Shown here piece after piece: positions 47,845-57,954 of a DNA stretch of 64,000 bases (position 1 is the stretch's first letter; each line of letters begins with the position of its first letter). Origin of the DNA: Paracoccus aminovorans (GTDB lineage: Bacteria > Pseudomonadota > Alphaproteobacteria > Rhodobacterales > Rhodobacteraceae); assembly GCF_900005615.1 (NCBI RefSeq), contig NZ_LN832559.1:1518837-1582836 (forward strand), read 5' to 3'. The position numbers and the translations under genes were made by a program. Below the pieces are notes generated by a model that searched no databases, was not told where the DNA came from, and saw nothing but the letters and a program-made list of their open reading frames with translations.

Positions 47845-48884
47845 ATTTTGCCTCGGACAATGCCGGCGGCGTGCATCCCCGGATCATGGCGGCCCTGGCG
47901 GCGGCGAACGAGGGCCATGTCCCCTCATACGGCGCGGACCGCATCACCCACGCGGCGCAGGACCGGGTGCGCGAACTGTTCGACGCGCCCGAGGCGGCGG
48001 TGCATTTCCTGACCTCGGGCACGGCGGCCAATGCGCTGGCGCTGTCGCTGCTGGCACCGGGCTGGGGCAAGGTCTTCTGCCACGAGACCGCGCATATCCA
48101 GACCAGCGAGACCGGCGCGCCCGAGTTCTTTACCGGCGGCGCCAAGCTGGTGGGCATCCCCGGCATCGGCGGCAAGATCACCCCCGAGGCGCTGGCCGAG
48201 ACGCTGGTCGTCCATGGCCGCGAGGGCGTGCATGCCGGGGTCAATGCCGCGCTGTCCCTGACCAATGCCACCGAATGGGGCACCGCCTACAGCCCCGACG
48301 AGGTCGCGGCGCTGGCGTCCATCGCCCGCGAGGCCGGCCTGGGCGTCCACATGGACGGCGCGCGTTTCGCCAATGCGCTGGCGGGCCTCGACGTGGCGCC
48401 GGCCGACCTGACCTGGCGCGCCGGCGTCGACATGCTGTCCCTGGGTGCGACCAAGAACGGCTGCATGGCGGTCGAGGCGGTGGTGATCTTCGACCCGGCC
48501 AAGTCCGAGGAATTCGGCTTTCGCCGCAAGCGCGGCGGCGGGCTGGTCTCGAAGCACCGCTTCCTGTCGGCGCAGGTGCTGGGCTGGCTCGAGGGCGACC
48601 TGTGGCTGCAACTGGCGCGCCACGCCAATGCCATGGCGCATGAGCTGGCGCTGGGGCTGTCGCGGCTGCCGGGCGTGCGCATCGACCAGCGGGTCGAGAC
48701 CAATTCGGTCTTTGCCACCATCCCGCGCGATCTGCATCGCCGGGCCTGCGCCAGCGGCATCTGCTATCACCTCTGGCCGCATACCCAGGACGAGACCGGC
48801 GAGGATCCGGTCAGCATTCGGCTGGTCTGCGGCTGGGACACGCGGCTGGAGGATGTCGAGGGGGCGCTGAGGGCGCTCTCCTAG
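47841..48884 (+). CDS. ltaE: low-specificity threonine aldolase (PLP-dependent)
   Basis: 347 residues, fold type I PLP enzyme that cleaves threonine or related beta-hydroxy amino acids to glycine and an aldehyde. Motifs: NFASDNAGGVHPRIMAALAA, YGADRITHAAQDRVRELFD, FLTSGTAANALALSLL, CHETAHIQTSETGAPEFFTG, GVHMDGARFANALAG and the PLP lysine in LSLGATKNGCMAVEAVV. ATG at 47841. It ends 4 bases inside the convergent pncC gene. Confidence 0.9.
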   Translation: MNFASDNAGGVHPRIMAALAAANEGHVPSYGADRITHAAQDRVRELFDAPEAAVHFLTSGTAANALALSLLAPGWGKVFCHETAHIQTSETGAPEFFTGGAKLVGIPGIGGKITPEALAETLVVHGREGVHAGVNAALSLTNATEWGTAYSPDEVAALASIAREAGLGVHMDGARFANALAGLDVAPADLTWRAGVDMLSLGATKNGCMAVEAVVIFDPAKSEEFGFRRKRGGGLVSKHRFLSAQVLGWLEGDLWLQLARHANAMAHELALGLSRLPGVRIDQRVETNSVFATIPRDLHRRACASGICYHLWPHTQDETGEDPVSIRLVCGWDTRLEDVEGALRALS

Positions 48885-49348
48885 CGCAGCGCCGCCGCCA
48901 GCAGTGCCAGCGCATGCGCGACCGTCGCGGCCCGGACCTCGGCCCGGCCGCGCGGGCCGAACTCGACCGTCTCGGTCCTGACGCCTGCCGCATCGGCGAT
49001 GCCGAAACAGACCCGGCCCTCGGGCTTGTGCTCGGACCCGCCGGGCCCGGCGATGCCCGTCACCGCCACGGCGATGCCGGTACGGGACCGCGCCAGCGCG
49101 CCGGCCGCCATCTCGGCGGCGATCTCTTCGCTGACGGCGCCATGGGCTTTCAGCGTCTCGGGGCGGATGCCCAGCATCTCGATCTTGGCGGCGTTGGAAT
49201 AGGTGACGAAGCCGCGATCGACCGCATCCGACGACCCCGGCACATCGGTCAGCCGTCCCGCGATCAGCCCGCCGGTGCAGCTTTCGGCGGTGGCGATCAT
49301 CACGCCGCGCCGGCGTGCCAGGTCGAGGACAAGGGCGGGATCGGTCAC
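48881..49348 (-). CDS. pncC: CinA-family nicotinamide-nucleotide amidohydrolase
   Basis: 155 residues, the stand-alone amidase domain. PncC deamidates NMN to NaMN in the pyridine nucleotide cycle. Motifs: VMIATAESCTGGLIAGRLTD near 17, with the catalytic Ser in SCTGG; DRGFVTYSNAAKIEMLG; VTGIAGPGGSEHKPEGRVCF. The GTG start at 49348 overlaps the pgpA stop (GTGA). No CinA N-terminal domain is attached. Confidence 0.92.
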   Translation of the reverse strand: MTDPALVLDLARRRGVMIATAESCTGGLIAGRLTDVPGSSDAVDRGFVTYSNAAKIEMLGIRPETLKAHGAVSEEIAAEMAAGALARSRTGIAVAVTGIAGPGGSEHKPEGRVCFGIADAAGVRTETVEFGPRGRAEVRAATVAHALALLAAALR

Positions 49349-49842
49349 AGCATCGGCTCCAGGAACCCGTGGTAAAGCCCGGCCAGGATGACCGCGACCA
49401 CGCCGGCGAACAAGCCCGCCCACAGGTCGTCCAGCATCAGCCCGGTCGCGTCGCCGCGCCGGTCGGCGCGTCCGACCAGCCAGGGCTTCCAGATGTCGAA
49501 CAGCCGGAACAGCAGGAAGGGCGCGACATAGCCCGGCCAGGCGTCCAGGATCGAGACGCCGTGCCGCGCCAGCGGGATCACCGTGAAGCACATCGCCAGC
49601 CATTGCCCGGCGACCTCGTCGATCACCACCCAGGACGGATCCTTGTCGGCGCTGCGGGCCAGCACCTTCGGCACCGCCCAGAAGCCGGCGAGTGTGGCCA
49701 GCACGAAGCCCGCCGGCACCAGCCACGGGCTGAGCCATTCGTAAGCCGCGACCCCCAGCACCACGGCGGCGGCCGAGCCCCAGGTGCCGGGCGCGGGGCG
49801 CAGCCGGCCGATGCCGAAGAAGGTGGCGATCAGGTTTTCCAT
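49345..49842 (-). CDS. pgpA: phosphatidylglycerophosphatase A
   Basis: 165-residue inner-membrane enzyme that dephosphorylates phosphatidylglycerol phosphate. Motifs: FFGIGRLRPAPGTWGSAAAV near 8, DPSWVVIDEVAGQWLAM near 68 (acidic active site), and LLFRLFDIWKPWLVGRADRR near 110. Several hydrophobic segments are present. ATG at 49842, 4 bases after ispDF on the same strand. A pgpA-pncC-ispDF group is typical for Rhodobacteraceae. Confidence 0.93.
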   Translation of the reverse strand: MENLIATFFGIGRLRPAPGTWGSAAAVVLGVAAYEWLSPWLVPAGFVLATLAGFWAVPKVLARSADKDPSWVVIDEVAGQWLAMCFTVIPLARHGVSILDAWPGYVAPFLLFRLFDIWKPWLVGRADRRGDATGLMLDDLWAGLFAGVVAVILAGLYHGFLEPML

Positions 49843-49846
49843 GGCG

Positions 49847-50989
49847 TCACCTGCGGATCAGGGTTGCAGTGGCGATGGCGGCGATGCCTTCCTCGCGCCC
49901 GGTAAAGCCCAGCCGTTCCGAGGTGGTGGCCTTGACGCTGATGCGGTCGAATTCGACGCCGACGATCTCGGACAGGCGCAGCGCCATGGCGCCGGCATGG
50001 GGGCCGACCTTGGGCCGCTCGCAGATCAGCGTCACGTCGGCATTCGAGATTTCATAGCCCATCTGCCGCGCCAGTTCCGCGGCGTGGCGCAGGAAGATAT
50101 GGCTCTCGGCCCCCTTCCATTGCGGGTCCGAGGGCGGGAAATGCCGGCCGATGTCGCCCTGCGCCAGCGCGCCATAGATCGCGTCGGTCAGCGCGTGCAT
50201 GCCGACATCGGCGTCGGAATGACCCAGGAGCGCCTTGTCATGCGCGATCTTCACCCCGCACAGCCAGACATGATCGCCCGCCGTGAAGGCGTGCACGTCG
50301 AAGCCGTTGCCCAGGCGGATGTCCATGGTCCCCTCCAGAATCCGGCGCGCGCGCTTGAAATCGGCGCCATAGGTGATCTTCAGATTGTCCTCGTCGCCCG
50401 GGGTCGCCGTCACCGGCAGGCCGGCACGGATCGCCAGTTCCACGTCGTCGGCGGCGCCCTCGGGGGCGGCGCGATGCGCGGCGAGGATCGCGTCCAGCGC
50501 GAAACCCTGCGGGGTTTGGGCGCGCATCAGCCCGTCGCGGCTGGCGGTGGCGGTGACGCGCCCGTCCTCGGCCCGCCACAGCGCATCGGTGACGGGCAGG
50601 GCAGGGGCGGCGGCGGGGGCACCGGATTGCAGCGCGGCGACCACGCCCCGGATCACCGCGTCCGGCACCAGCGGCCGGGCGCCGTCGTGGATCAACACAT
50701 GGGTCACGCCACTGCCTTCCAGGCTTTCCAGCGCCGCGCGCACGCTTTCGCTGCGCGTGGCGCCGCCCGCGACCAGCGTCACCGGGCCGGAGAGTTCCGC
50801 GATGCCCTGGGCCATGTCCTCGGGCGCCAGCGTCACCACGATGCGCGGGAAATCCGCGAAGGCCGCGATGCTGCGGGCCAGCACCGACTGCCCCGACAGG
50901 CTGCGCCACTGCTTGGGCGGCCCTTCGCCCGCGCGGGAGCCGCGGCCGGCGGCGGTGATGATGGCGGCATATGTGTCGGGTATCGTCAT
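49847..50989 (-). CDS. ispDF: bifunctional IspD/IspF isoprenoid enzyme
   Basis: 380-residue fusion covering two MEP-pathway steps. IspD half (1 to about 222): [64 protein letters not shown]. IspF half (about 226-380): [72 protein letters not shown]. Zinc ligands of IspF are Asp and His of DVH and a later His. IspDF fusions are known in alphaproteobacteria. ATG at 50989; the long upstream extension is not credible. Confidence 0.95.
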   Translation of the reverse strand: MTIPDTYAAIITAAGRGSRAGEGPPKQWRSLSGQSVLARSIAAFADFPRIVVTLAPEDMAQGIAELSGPVTLVAGGATRSESVRAALESLEGSGVTHVLIHDGARPLVPDAVIRGVVAALQSGAPAAAPALPVTDALWRAEDGRVTATASRDGLMRAQTPQGFALDAILAAHRAAPEGAADDVELAIRAGLPVTATPGDEDNLKITYGADFKRARRILEGTMDIRLGNGFDVHAFTAGDHVWLCGVKIAHDKALLGHSDADVGMHALTDAIYGALAQGDIGRHFPPSDPQWKGAESHIFLRHAAELARQMGYEISNADVTLICERPKVGPHAGAMALRLSEIVGVEFDRISVKATTSERLGFTGREEGIAAIATATLIRR

Positions 50990-51164
50990 GCCCGCCAGCT
51001 TTAGGTCAGCCGCGCGGGCGAGGCAATCACCCCCGCCGCAGCCTTTCGCCGCACGGGAAAGTCGGGGGGAAAATCGTCGCCGGCCATGGCCCAGGGCCAA
51101 GCTTGCGCGTATAAGGTTGCCGACCGCCCGCCACGGGCGCCCGATCCCCGCGAAGGAACCGCCC

Positions 51165-51890
51165 ATGACCGACCCCGCCGCCACCGATCTTTCCAAGGAT
51201 GCCGCCGCCCGCGCCGCCGCGGCGCTGGTCCAGCCGGGGATGCGGCTGGGGCTGGGCACCGGCTCGACCGCCGCGATCTTCGTGCGCCGCCTGGCGCAGC
51301 GCGTCGCGGCCGAGGGTTTCGATCTGCGCTGCGCCGCGACCTCGAAGGCCACGGCCGAGCTTGCGACCTCGCTGGGTCTGAAGGTCGAGGAGCTGGACGA
51401 GATCGGCTGGCTGGACCTGACCATCGACGGCGCCGACGAGGTGGACCCGGACCTGAACCTGATCAAGGGCGGCGGCGCCGCGCATCTGCGCGAAAAGATC
51501 GTCGCCACCGCCTCGGACCGGATGGTGGTGATCGCCGACCAGGGCAAGGTCGTGGACCGGCTCGGCGCCTTTCACCTGCCGGTCGAGGTGATTCCCTTCG
51601 GCTGGCAGGCCACCCGGACGCTGATCCAGCGGGCGCTGGAGCGTCTGGACCTGGGCCAGCGCCCGATCCTGCGTCGCAAGCGCGGCGACCAGCCGCTGCT
51701 GACGGACGAGGGCAATTTTGTGCTGGACCTGGCGCTGGAGGCGATCCCCGATCCCGAGGCGCTGGCGGCGGAGCTGTCCTCCATCGCCGGCATGGTTGAA
51801 CACGGGCTTTTCCTGAATATCTGCCAGTTGGCGATCATCGGCCGCCCGGACGGCTCGGTGGTGGAACTGCGGCGCGAGGACATGGCATGA
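51165..51890 (+). CDS. rpiA: ribose-5-phosphate isomerase A
   Basis: 241 residues, pentose phosphate pathway. Motifs: [19 protein letters not shown] near 26, [19 protein letters not shown] near 85 with the catalytic Asp/Glu, [13 protein letters not shown] and [12 protein letters not shown] at 51165 with CGAAGGAACC upstream. Divergent from ispDF with 175 bases between. Its stop overlaps the gor start. Confidence 0.95.
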   Translation: MTDPAATDLSKDAAARAAAALVQPGMRLGLGTGSTAAIFVRRLAQRVAAEGFDLRCAATSKATAELATSLGLKVEELDEIGWLDLTIDGADEVDPDLNLIKGGGAAHLREKIVATASDRMVVIADQGKVVDRLGAFHLPVEVIPFGWQATRTLIQRALERLDLGQRPILRRKRGDQPLLTDEGNFVLDLALEAIPDPEALAAELSSIAGMVEHGLFLNICQLAIIGRPDGSVVELRREDMA

Positions 51891-53287
51891 CTTTCGACTA
51901 CGATCTTTTCGTCATCGGCGGCGGCTCGGGCGGGGTGCGGGCGGCGCGGATCGCGGCCAGCGAATACGGCGCCCGCGTCGGGCTGGCCGAGGAAAGCCGC
52001 ATGGGCGGCACCTGCGTCATCCGCGGCTGCGTCCCCAAGAAGCTGATGATCTTCGCCAGCCAGGCCGAGGCCCATGCCGCCGAGGCGCGCGGCTATGGCT
52101 GGCAGGGCGCGGAGGCTGGCCGTTTCGACTGGCAGGCCTTCCGCCACAAGCTGGATGCCGAACTGACCCGGCTGGAGGGCGCCTATACCGGCGGGCTGGT
52201 CGCGGCCGATGTCGATGTCCACAAGAGCCGCGCCCGGCTGGCCGACGCCCATACCGTGGAACTGGCCGACGGCCAGCGCCTGACCGCCAAGCACATCCTG
52301 ATCGCGGTCGGCGGCCGGCCCTCGCTGCCCGGCATCCCGGGCGAGGAGCTGGGGCTGATCTCGGACGACCTGTTCACGCTCGACACGCTGCCGGGCCGGG
52401 TGCTGGTGGTCGGCGGCGGCTTCATCGCCTGCGAATTCGCCACCATCCTGCAGGGGCTGGGCAGCCGGACGGTGCTGGCCTATCGCGGCGACGCGGTGCT
52501 GCGCGGCTTCGACGCCGAGATGCGCCGCCATGTCACCGAGCAGCTGCGCATGATCGGCGTTGACGTCCGGCTGGGCACCAACCCGGCGCGGCTGCAGCGC
52601 GAGGGCGAGGCCCTGCGCGTCGATTTCGAGGACGGCGGCAGCGAGACCTTCGATGCGGTGATGTTCGCCACCGGCCGCGCGCCCTATACCAAGGGGCTGG
52701 GGCTCGAAGAGGCCGGCGTCCGTCTGGGTGGCCGCGGCGAGATCGTGGTGGACGCATGGTCGCAAAGTTCGGTGCCCTCGATCTTCGCCGTTGGCGACGT
52801 GACCGACCGGGTGAACCTGACCCCGGTCGCGATCCGCGAGGGGCACAGCTTTGCCGACACCGTCTTCGGTGCCAAGCCGCGCCAGGTCGATCACGGGCTG
52901 GTCGCCAGCGCCGTCTATACCCGCCCGCACGAGCTGGCCTCGGTCGGCCTGACCGAGGAACAGGCCGCGGCGCGCGGACCCGCGCTGGTCTATGTCGCCA
53001 GCTTCCGGCCGATGCGCTCGCTTTTCGCGGGTTCGGACGCGCGGGCGGTGATGAAGCTGATCGTCGATGCGGAAACCGACAAGGTGCTGGGCTGCCACAT
53101 CTTCGGCCCCGAGGCGGGCGAGATGATCCAGATGGTCGCGGTGCCCATGGGCATGGGCGCCACCAAGGCCGATTTCGACGCCGCCATCGCCGTGCATCCG
53201 ACCCTGGCCGAGGAACTGGTCACCATGCGCAAGCCCACGCGGCGCATCGGCGATGACAAAACCGACAAACATGCCGCATCGGCTTGA
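51887..53287 (+). CDS. gor: glutathione-disulfide reductase
   Basis: 466-residue FAD/NADPH flavoenzyme that reduces GSSG. FAD site VIGGGSGGVRAARIAA near 10. The redox pair is in GGTCVIRGCVPKKLM near 43-57. NADPH-binding segment RVLVVGGGFIACEFATIL near 170. The C-terminal active-site His/Glu pair is in AVHPTLAEELVTMRKP near 437. ATG overlaps the rpiA stop, an rpiA-gor pair seen in relatives. Confidence 0.94.
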   Translation: MTFDYDLFVIGGGSGGVRAARIAASEYGARVGLAEESRMGGTCVIRGCVPKKLMIFASQAEAHAAEARGYGWQGAEAGRFDWQAFRHKLDAELTRLEGAYTGGLVAADVDVHKSRARLADAHTVELADGQRLTAKHILIAVGGRPSLPGIPGEELGLISDDLFTLDTLPGRVLVVGGGFIACEFATILQGLGSRTVLAYRGDAVLRGFDAEMRRHVTEQLRMIGVDVRLGTNPARLQREGEALRVDFEDGGSETFDAVMFATGRAPYTKGLGLEEAGVRLGGRGEIVVDAWSQSSVPSIFAVGDVTDRVNLTPVAIREGHSFADTVFGAKPRQVDHGLVASAVYTRPHELASVGLTEEQAAARGPALVYVASFRPMRSLFAGSDARAVMKLIVDAETDKVLGCHIFGPEAGEMIQMVAVPMGMGATKADFDAAIAVHPTLAEELVTMRKPTRRIGDDKTDKHAASA

Positions 53288-53353
53288 TTTTTCGGCCGAA
53301 GGCACCAGTTTCCAACCAGAGATACAAGAGAACGAGAGCGAGGCACGAGACGC

Positions 53354-54580
53354 ATGGCAGGACAAGGCCCCTGGGGCGGCGGCGGAGATGACGGCAAGGG
53401 CGGCAAGCAGCCGCCGCAGGAGGGCGATCAGAAGGGCGGTCCGCGCCCCTGGGGCAGTGCCGGCGGCAACAACCAGGGCGGCCGCGACGACCGCCCGCAG
53501 GGCCCGCGCCGGGGCGAGCAGATGCCCGAGATCGAGGAGCTGGTGCGCAAGGGCCAGGACAAGCTGCGCGTGCTGATGGGCGGCAAGGGCGGCGGCGGCG
53601 GTCCGCGCGGCTCGGGCCCGCGCCGGTCGGGCCCGCAGTTCCAGATGAGCCGGGGCGCCTGGGGCATTGCCGCGCTGGCGGTGGTGGCGGTCTGGGCCTT
53701 CAGCAGCTTCTACACCGTCAAGCCCGAGGAACGCGCGGTCGAACTGCTGTTCGGCAAGCCCGTCGGCACCGGCGAGCCCGGCCTGAACTTCGCGCCCTGG
53801 CCGGTGGTGACCGCCGAGGTGGTGCAGGTCTCGGGCGAGCGCACGACGGAAATCGGCACCGGCCGCGCCGGACCGATGGATTCGGGGCTGATGCTAACCC
53901 GCGACCAGAACATCGTCGACATGGCCTATCAGGTGGTGTGGAACATCTCGGATCCGGAAAAATTCTTGTTCAACCTGGCCGATCCGGACGACACCATCCG
54001 CGCCGTGGCGGAATCGGCGATGCGCGACATCGTGGCGCGCTCGGAACTGGCGCCGATCCTGAACCGCGACCGCGGCGCCATTGCCGACGACCTGAAGCTG
54101 GCGGTGCAGAACACGCTGAACGACTATGAGGCCGGCATCAACGTGCTGCGCGTCAACCTGGACCGCGCCGACCCGCCGCGCGAGGTGATCGACAGTTTCC
54201 GCGAGGTGCAGGCCGCCCAGCAGGAACGCGACCGGCTGGAAAAAGAGGCCGACGCCTATGCGAACCGCGTGCTGGCCAACGCACGCGGCGAGGCCGCGGC
54301 CGTGATCGAACGCGCCGAGGCCTATCGCGCCGAAGCCGTTAACAATGCCGAGGGCGAGGCCGCGCGCTTCAACTCGGTCTATGACGAATATGTCAAGGCG
54401 CCCGAGGTGACGCGGCGCCGGATGTATCTGGAAACCATGGAGAAGGTTCTGGGCGGGGTGAACAAGGTCATCCTCGACGGCGAGGCGGGCCAGGGCGTGG
54501 TGCCCTATCTGCCCCTGGATCAGCTGCGCAGCGGCGCGGCGGCGAACGGCAACGGCAATACCGGCGGGGGGAACCAGTGA
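53354..54580 (+). CDS. hflK: FtsH-protease modulator HflK
   Basis: 408 residues. A Gly/Gln-rich, disordered cytoplasmic N-terminus (to about 95) precedes one transmembrane helix (GIAALAVVAVWAFSSFYTV near 100-118) and a periplasmic SPFH/Band 7 domain (YTVKPEERAVELLFGKPV, GLNFAPWPV, RDQNIVDMAYQVVWNISDP). A helical stretch rich in Glu/Ala/Arg follows (QAAQQERDRLEKEADAYANR). With HflC it forms a membrane cage around FtsH. ATG at 53354; CGAGGCACGAGACGC upstream. It overlaps hflC by 4 bases. Confidence 0.95.
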   Translation: MAGQGPWGGGGDDGKGGKQPPQEGDQKGGPRPWGSAGGNNQGGRDDRPQGPRRGEQMPEIEELVRKGQDKLRVLMGGKGGGGGPRGSGPRRSGPQFQMSRGAWGIAALAVVAVWAFSSFYTVKPEERAVELLFGKPVGTGEPGLNFAPWPVVTAEVVQVSGERTTEIGTGRAGPMDSGLMLTRDQNIVDMAYQVVWNISDPEKFLFNLADPDDTIRAVAESAMRDIVARSELAPILNRDRGAIADDLKLAVQNTLNDYEAGINVLRVNLDRADPPREVIDSFREVQAAQQERDRLEKEADAYANRVLANARGEAAAVIERAEAYRAEAVNNAEGEAARFNSVYDEYVKAPEVTRRRMYLETMEKVLGGVNKVILDGEAGQGVVPYLPLDQLRSGAAANGNGNTGGGNQ

Positions 54581-55686
54581 TGAACCGTGCGATTTCCCTT
54601 CTGGCGCTGCCTTTCCTGGTGGTGGTGGCCGTCCTGGTGGTCTCGTCGCTCTATATCGTCGACGTGCGCGAAAAGGCGCTGGTCCTGCGCTTCGGCGAAG
54701 TGGTCGAGGTGCGCGAAGAGCCGGGCATCGGCATCAAGGTGCCCTTCCTCGACAATGTGGTGAAATACGACGCCCGCATCCTGGGCCTGCCGACTCCGCC
54801 GATGGAGGTCACGCCGCTGGACGACCGCCGCCTAGTGGTGGACGCCTTCGCGCGCTGGCAGATCACCGACGTGGTGCAGTTCCGCCGCGCGGTGGGCGCG
54901 GGCGGCATCGAATTCGCGCAGCGTCGGCTTGAACCCATCGTGACCAATGCCATCCGGCAGGTGCTGGGCTCGGTGCCCTCGACCACGGTGCTGTCGGACG
55001 ACCGGACGCCGCTGATGAACCGCATCCGCGACCTGGCGCGCGACGACGCCAGGGACCTGGGCATCCGCGTCATCGACGTGCGCCTGACCCGCACCGACCT
55101 GCCCGAGCAGAACCTGACCGCGACCTATGCGCGGATGCGGGCCGAGCGCGAACGCGAGGCCGCCGACGAGATCGCCCGCGGCGGCGAGGCGGCGCAGCGC
55201 GTGCGTGCCGCCGCCGACCGCACTGTGGTCGAGCTGACCTCGGAGGCCCGCAAGCGCGCCGAGGTGGTGCGCGGCGAGGCGGATGCGCGGCGCAACGCGA
55301 TCTATGCCGCCGCCTTCGGCCGCGACCCCGAGTTCTTCAGCTTCACCCGCTCGATGACCTCCTACGAGCGGGCGCTGAAGGGCGAGAACAGCTCGCTGGT
55401 GATCCAGCCGGAAGGAGAGTTCTTCGACTATCTGCGCAGCGACGGCGCCGACCGCGCCAATCCGGTGCCGGTGCCGGCACCGGCGGCGGAACCTTCGGCC
55501 GATGCCGGCACCGAAGGCGCGCTGCAGCCGGGCGAGACGCCGGCGCCCACCGAAACCAACCGCGAGGGCGAGCCCCTGGGCTCCAGCGCCGGTGTCACCC
55601 TGACGCCGCTGCCGGAAACCCTGGCCAGCCCGCCGCAGGAAGAGCCGGTGGTGCCTCCGGCGCCCGAGGCCGCCCCGGCGAACTGA
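54577..55686 (+). CDS. hflC: FtsH-protease modulator HflC
   Basis: 369 residues. N-terminal membrane helix (LLALPFLVVVAVLVVSSLYI), then an SPFH domain (VDVREKALVLRFGEVVEVRE, PGIGIKVPFLDNVVKYDARI) and a helical region (MRAEREREAADEIARGGEAA, SEARKRAEVVRGEADARR). The C-terminus has a Pro/Ala/Glu-rich tail of about 80 residues, longer than in E. coli HflC. The protein partners with HflK. The start overlaps the hflK stop (ATGA), and a terminator follows. Confidence 0.95.
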   Translation: MMNRAISLLALPFLVVVAVLVVSSLYIVDVREKALVLRFGEVVEVREEPGIGIKVPFLDNVVKYDARILGLPTPPMEVTPLDDRRLVVDAFARWQITDVVQFRRAVGAGGIEFAQRRLEPIVTNAIRQVLGSVPSTTVLSDDRTPLMNRIRDLARDDARDLGIRVIDVRLTRTDLPEQNLTATYARMRAEREREAADEIARGGEAAQRVRAAADRTVVELTSEARKRAEVVRGEADARRNAIYAAAFGRDPEFFSFTRSMTSYERALKGENSSLVIQPEGEFFDYLRSDGADRANPVPVPAPAAEPSADAGTEGALQPGETPAPTETNREGEPLGSSAGVTLTPLPETLASPPQEEPVVPPAPEAAPAN

Positions 55687-55711
55687 GCGCGGGTCGCGGA
55701 ATTGGGAAAAT

Positions 55712-55748
55712 GAAAAGGCGGGGCGCCCCCAGCGGCGCCCCGCCTTTC
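55712..55748 (+). terminator. bidirectional terminator between hflC and the AI-2E transporter gene
   Basis: AAAGGCGGGGCGCC-cccagc-GGCGCCCCGCCTTT is a perfect 14-base stem with A/T flanks on both sides, so it can end transcription from either strand. Confidence 0.88.
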
Positions 55749-55768
55749 TCATGCCGGTATCGGCGGTA

Positions 55769-56959
55769 CTATTCGGGCTCGGCCGGCAGGCTGGCGCGCC
55801 GCGCCTCGTCCTCGGCGACCTCGCGCTGCCATTCGCGCCAAATCGCGACCAGCAGCGCCATCAGCACCGGCCCGACGAACAGCCCGACGATGCCCATGGT
55901 CTTCACCCCGCCGATCAGCCCGAAGAAGGTCGGCAGGAAGGGCATCTTGACCGGCCCGCCGACCAACACCGGCCGGATGGTCTTGTCGACCACGAACAGC
56001 TCGCAGGTGCCCCAGACGAACAGCGCCGTGCCCTGCACCGGCGAGCCGCTGGCCACCAGATAGGCCGAGACCAGCGTGAAGCACAAAGGCGCCCCCCCCG
56101 GGATCAGCGCCATGAAGCCGGTGATGACGCCGAAGGTCACCGGCGAGGGCACCCCGGCCAGCCAATAGGCGACGCCCAGGATCACCCCCTCGCCGATGGC
56201 GATCAGCGTCATCCCGGTCACGGTCGAGCTGATGGTCGCCGGCACCACCCGCGACAGTCGGCCCCAGCGGTCGGGCAGGATGCGCAGCCCGATGCGGTCC
56301 AGCTGCGCCACGAACTTGTCGCCGTCGCGATAGAGCACGAACAGCGTGATCAGCATGAAGAGCAGCGTCAGCGCCAGGTGAAAGGCCAGCGACCCTGCGG
56401 TGATGGCGCCGCGGTAGATGGCACCGATGTTCGAGCCCGAGACCAGCTGCACGATCTCGGAAATGCCGCCGGGCCGGCCGATATAGGTCTGCCAGTTGAC
56501 GTCCAGCCAGTCGCCGACCTGCGGCAGCTCGACCATCCAGCGCGGCGTCGGCGTGCCCGCGGAATTCACCATGATCGCCCAGCTGATCCAGTCGCGCAAT
56601 TCGCGGAAGGCATAGACCAGCGCCATGGCGATGGGCACGACCAGGAAGCAGACCAGCACCAGCACCATCAGCGCCGCCGCTCCGGTCCGGCCCAGGTTCA
56701 GCCCGAAGGCGGCGCGGTTGCGCAGCGGCCAGCTGGCCAGGGCGATGACGATCGCTGCCAGCACCGGCACCAGGAAGCCGTGGAAGAAATAGATCGAGGC
56801 CACGACGATGGCCAAGAGCAGCCAGCGCGCGGCCGAGATATTGGTCACCAGGGGCGGGCGGTGCAGCCGCAGCCCGGTCTGGCGCGGCTGGCGCGAAAGG
56901 CCGCGCGTGGAAGCGATCTGGGGATCTGGGTCTGTTTCCGGCATTTCGCCTGTCGTCAT
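55769..56959 (-). CDS. AI-2E family (PerM/YhhT) transporter
   Basis: 396-residue polytopic inner-membrane protein. Segments: WLLLAIVVASIYFFHGFLVP near 49, ALMVLVLVCFLVVPIAMALV, LALTLLFMLITLFVLYRDGD, GVILGVAYWLAGVPSPVTFG, and the FMALIPGGAPLCFTLVSAYL and LPTFFGLIGGVKTMGIVGLF stretches typical of the AI-2E exporter superfamily. The name derives from TqsA; some members are ion transporters, so the substrate is open. ATG at 56959 (MTTGEMPETD) is preferred over 57103, whose extension is low-complexity. Confidence 0.88.
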   Translation of the reverse strand: MTTGEMPETDPDPQIASTRGLSRQPRQTGLRLHRPPLVTNISAARWLLLAIVVASIYFFHGFLVPVLAAIVIALASWPLRNRAAFGLNLGRTGAAALMVLVLVCFLVVPIAMALVYAFRELRDWISWAIMVNSAGTPTPRWMVELPQVGDWLDVNWQTYIGRPGGISEIVQLVSGSNIGAIYRGAITAGSLAFHLALTLLFMLITLFVLYRDGDKFVAQLDRIGLRILPDRWGRLSRVVPATISSTVTGMTLIAIGEGVILGVAYWLAGVPSPVTFGVITGFMALIPGGAPLCFTLVSAYLVASGSPVQGTALFVWGTCELFVVDKTIRPVLVGGPVKMPFLPTFFGLIGGVKTMGIVGLFVGPVLMALLVAIWREWQREVAEDEARRASLPAEPE

Positions 56960-57580
56960 TGTCTCCGGTCCTGTCCGGCGCCGCGGCGGCGCGTCGTGCC
57001 GCAACGAGATAACAGATCGCCCGCGGCTGCAAGCCGGAATGGCGCCGGGCGGGCGGGTGTCCTTGCCCCGCGGCGGCTTGGCGCGGGTTTGGCCCTGCCG
57101 CATATCGCAGGCGTGACGGCCATGCCCTGTCCCGGCTCATGACCCTTTGATCTAAGTGAGGCTTCCCGTTCGCGGTGATTCCAGCTCCCGCCCTGATAGG
57201 GAGAGATGATGAACAACCTTTTCTGTCCCACCCACGAGCAGATGGTACGGCTCGAGCCTGTTCTTTCCGGAAAGCCATGCCAAGCCCCGCGTTGATGATC
57301 GACGCGTGCCGAGCGGCATGATCTTCGTCAATCGCAACGGGTCGAGATGGTGTGACGCCCCCCGAGAGCATGGCCCCGCCCAAGACCCTCTGCAACCGTT
57401 GGAAGCGATGGGCGACAGGGGCGTCTTCGCCCGTGGAGGGGCTGGCTTCCGAAGGTGGCAAGGAGAAGGTCGTCATGATCGACGCGACTTGCCTGAAGGT
57501 GCACCGCACGGCTTCGAGCCTGCGGGCGAAAAAGGGGGGCGACGACAACGCGGCCGTCTGATCGGTCGCAGTCCGAGGGC

Positions 57581-57609
57581 CGGAAAACGGTCCGGGGACT
57601 GTTTCCCCG
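57581..57609. repeat. mini-palindrome copy 1 inside the IS5 wreck
   Basis: GGAAAACGGTCC then GGGGACTGTTTCC form an imperfect inverted repeat. It is closely related to copy 2 at 57921-57954 (shared GGAAAAC(A/G)GTCC and GGACTGTTT(T)CC arms). Confidence 0.7.
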
Positions 57610-57920
57610 AAGACGGGCGGGCCGAACGCAAAGCTGCACGCCGACACGGATGCGCAGGGCCGGCCGCTGAGGTTCTTCATGGCGGCGGGCCAAGTCAGAG
57701 GGACGACACCGGTGCTGCGGCCCTGCTCGGCAGCCTGCCTGGTGCCGAATGGCTGATCGCCGATCGGGGCTACGATGCCGACCGGTTCAGGGAAGCCTTG
57801 AAAGACAAGGGGAGAAAGCCCTGCATCCTCGGTCGGAAGTCGTGCGGCAAGGCCGTCAGATACGGCAAGCGCCGCGACCGCATCGCAATCATGTTCGGCA
57901 GGTTGAAGGACTGGCCTATC

Positions 57921-57954
57921 GTCGGAAAAACAGTCCCCCGGACTGTTTTCCGAC
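57921..57954. repeat. mini-palindrome copy 2 inside the IS5 wreck
   Basis: GTCGGAAAAACAGTCC, three C, then GGACTGTTTTCCGAC: a 15-base inverted repeat with one extra A in the left arm. Related to copy 1 at 57581-57609. Confidence 0.75.

Noticed and set aside
53360..53620. Repetitive GGC-rich stretch in hflK
   Set aside because: It encodes the disordered Gly/Gln-rich N-terminus common in alphaproteobacterial HflK.
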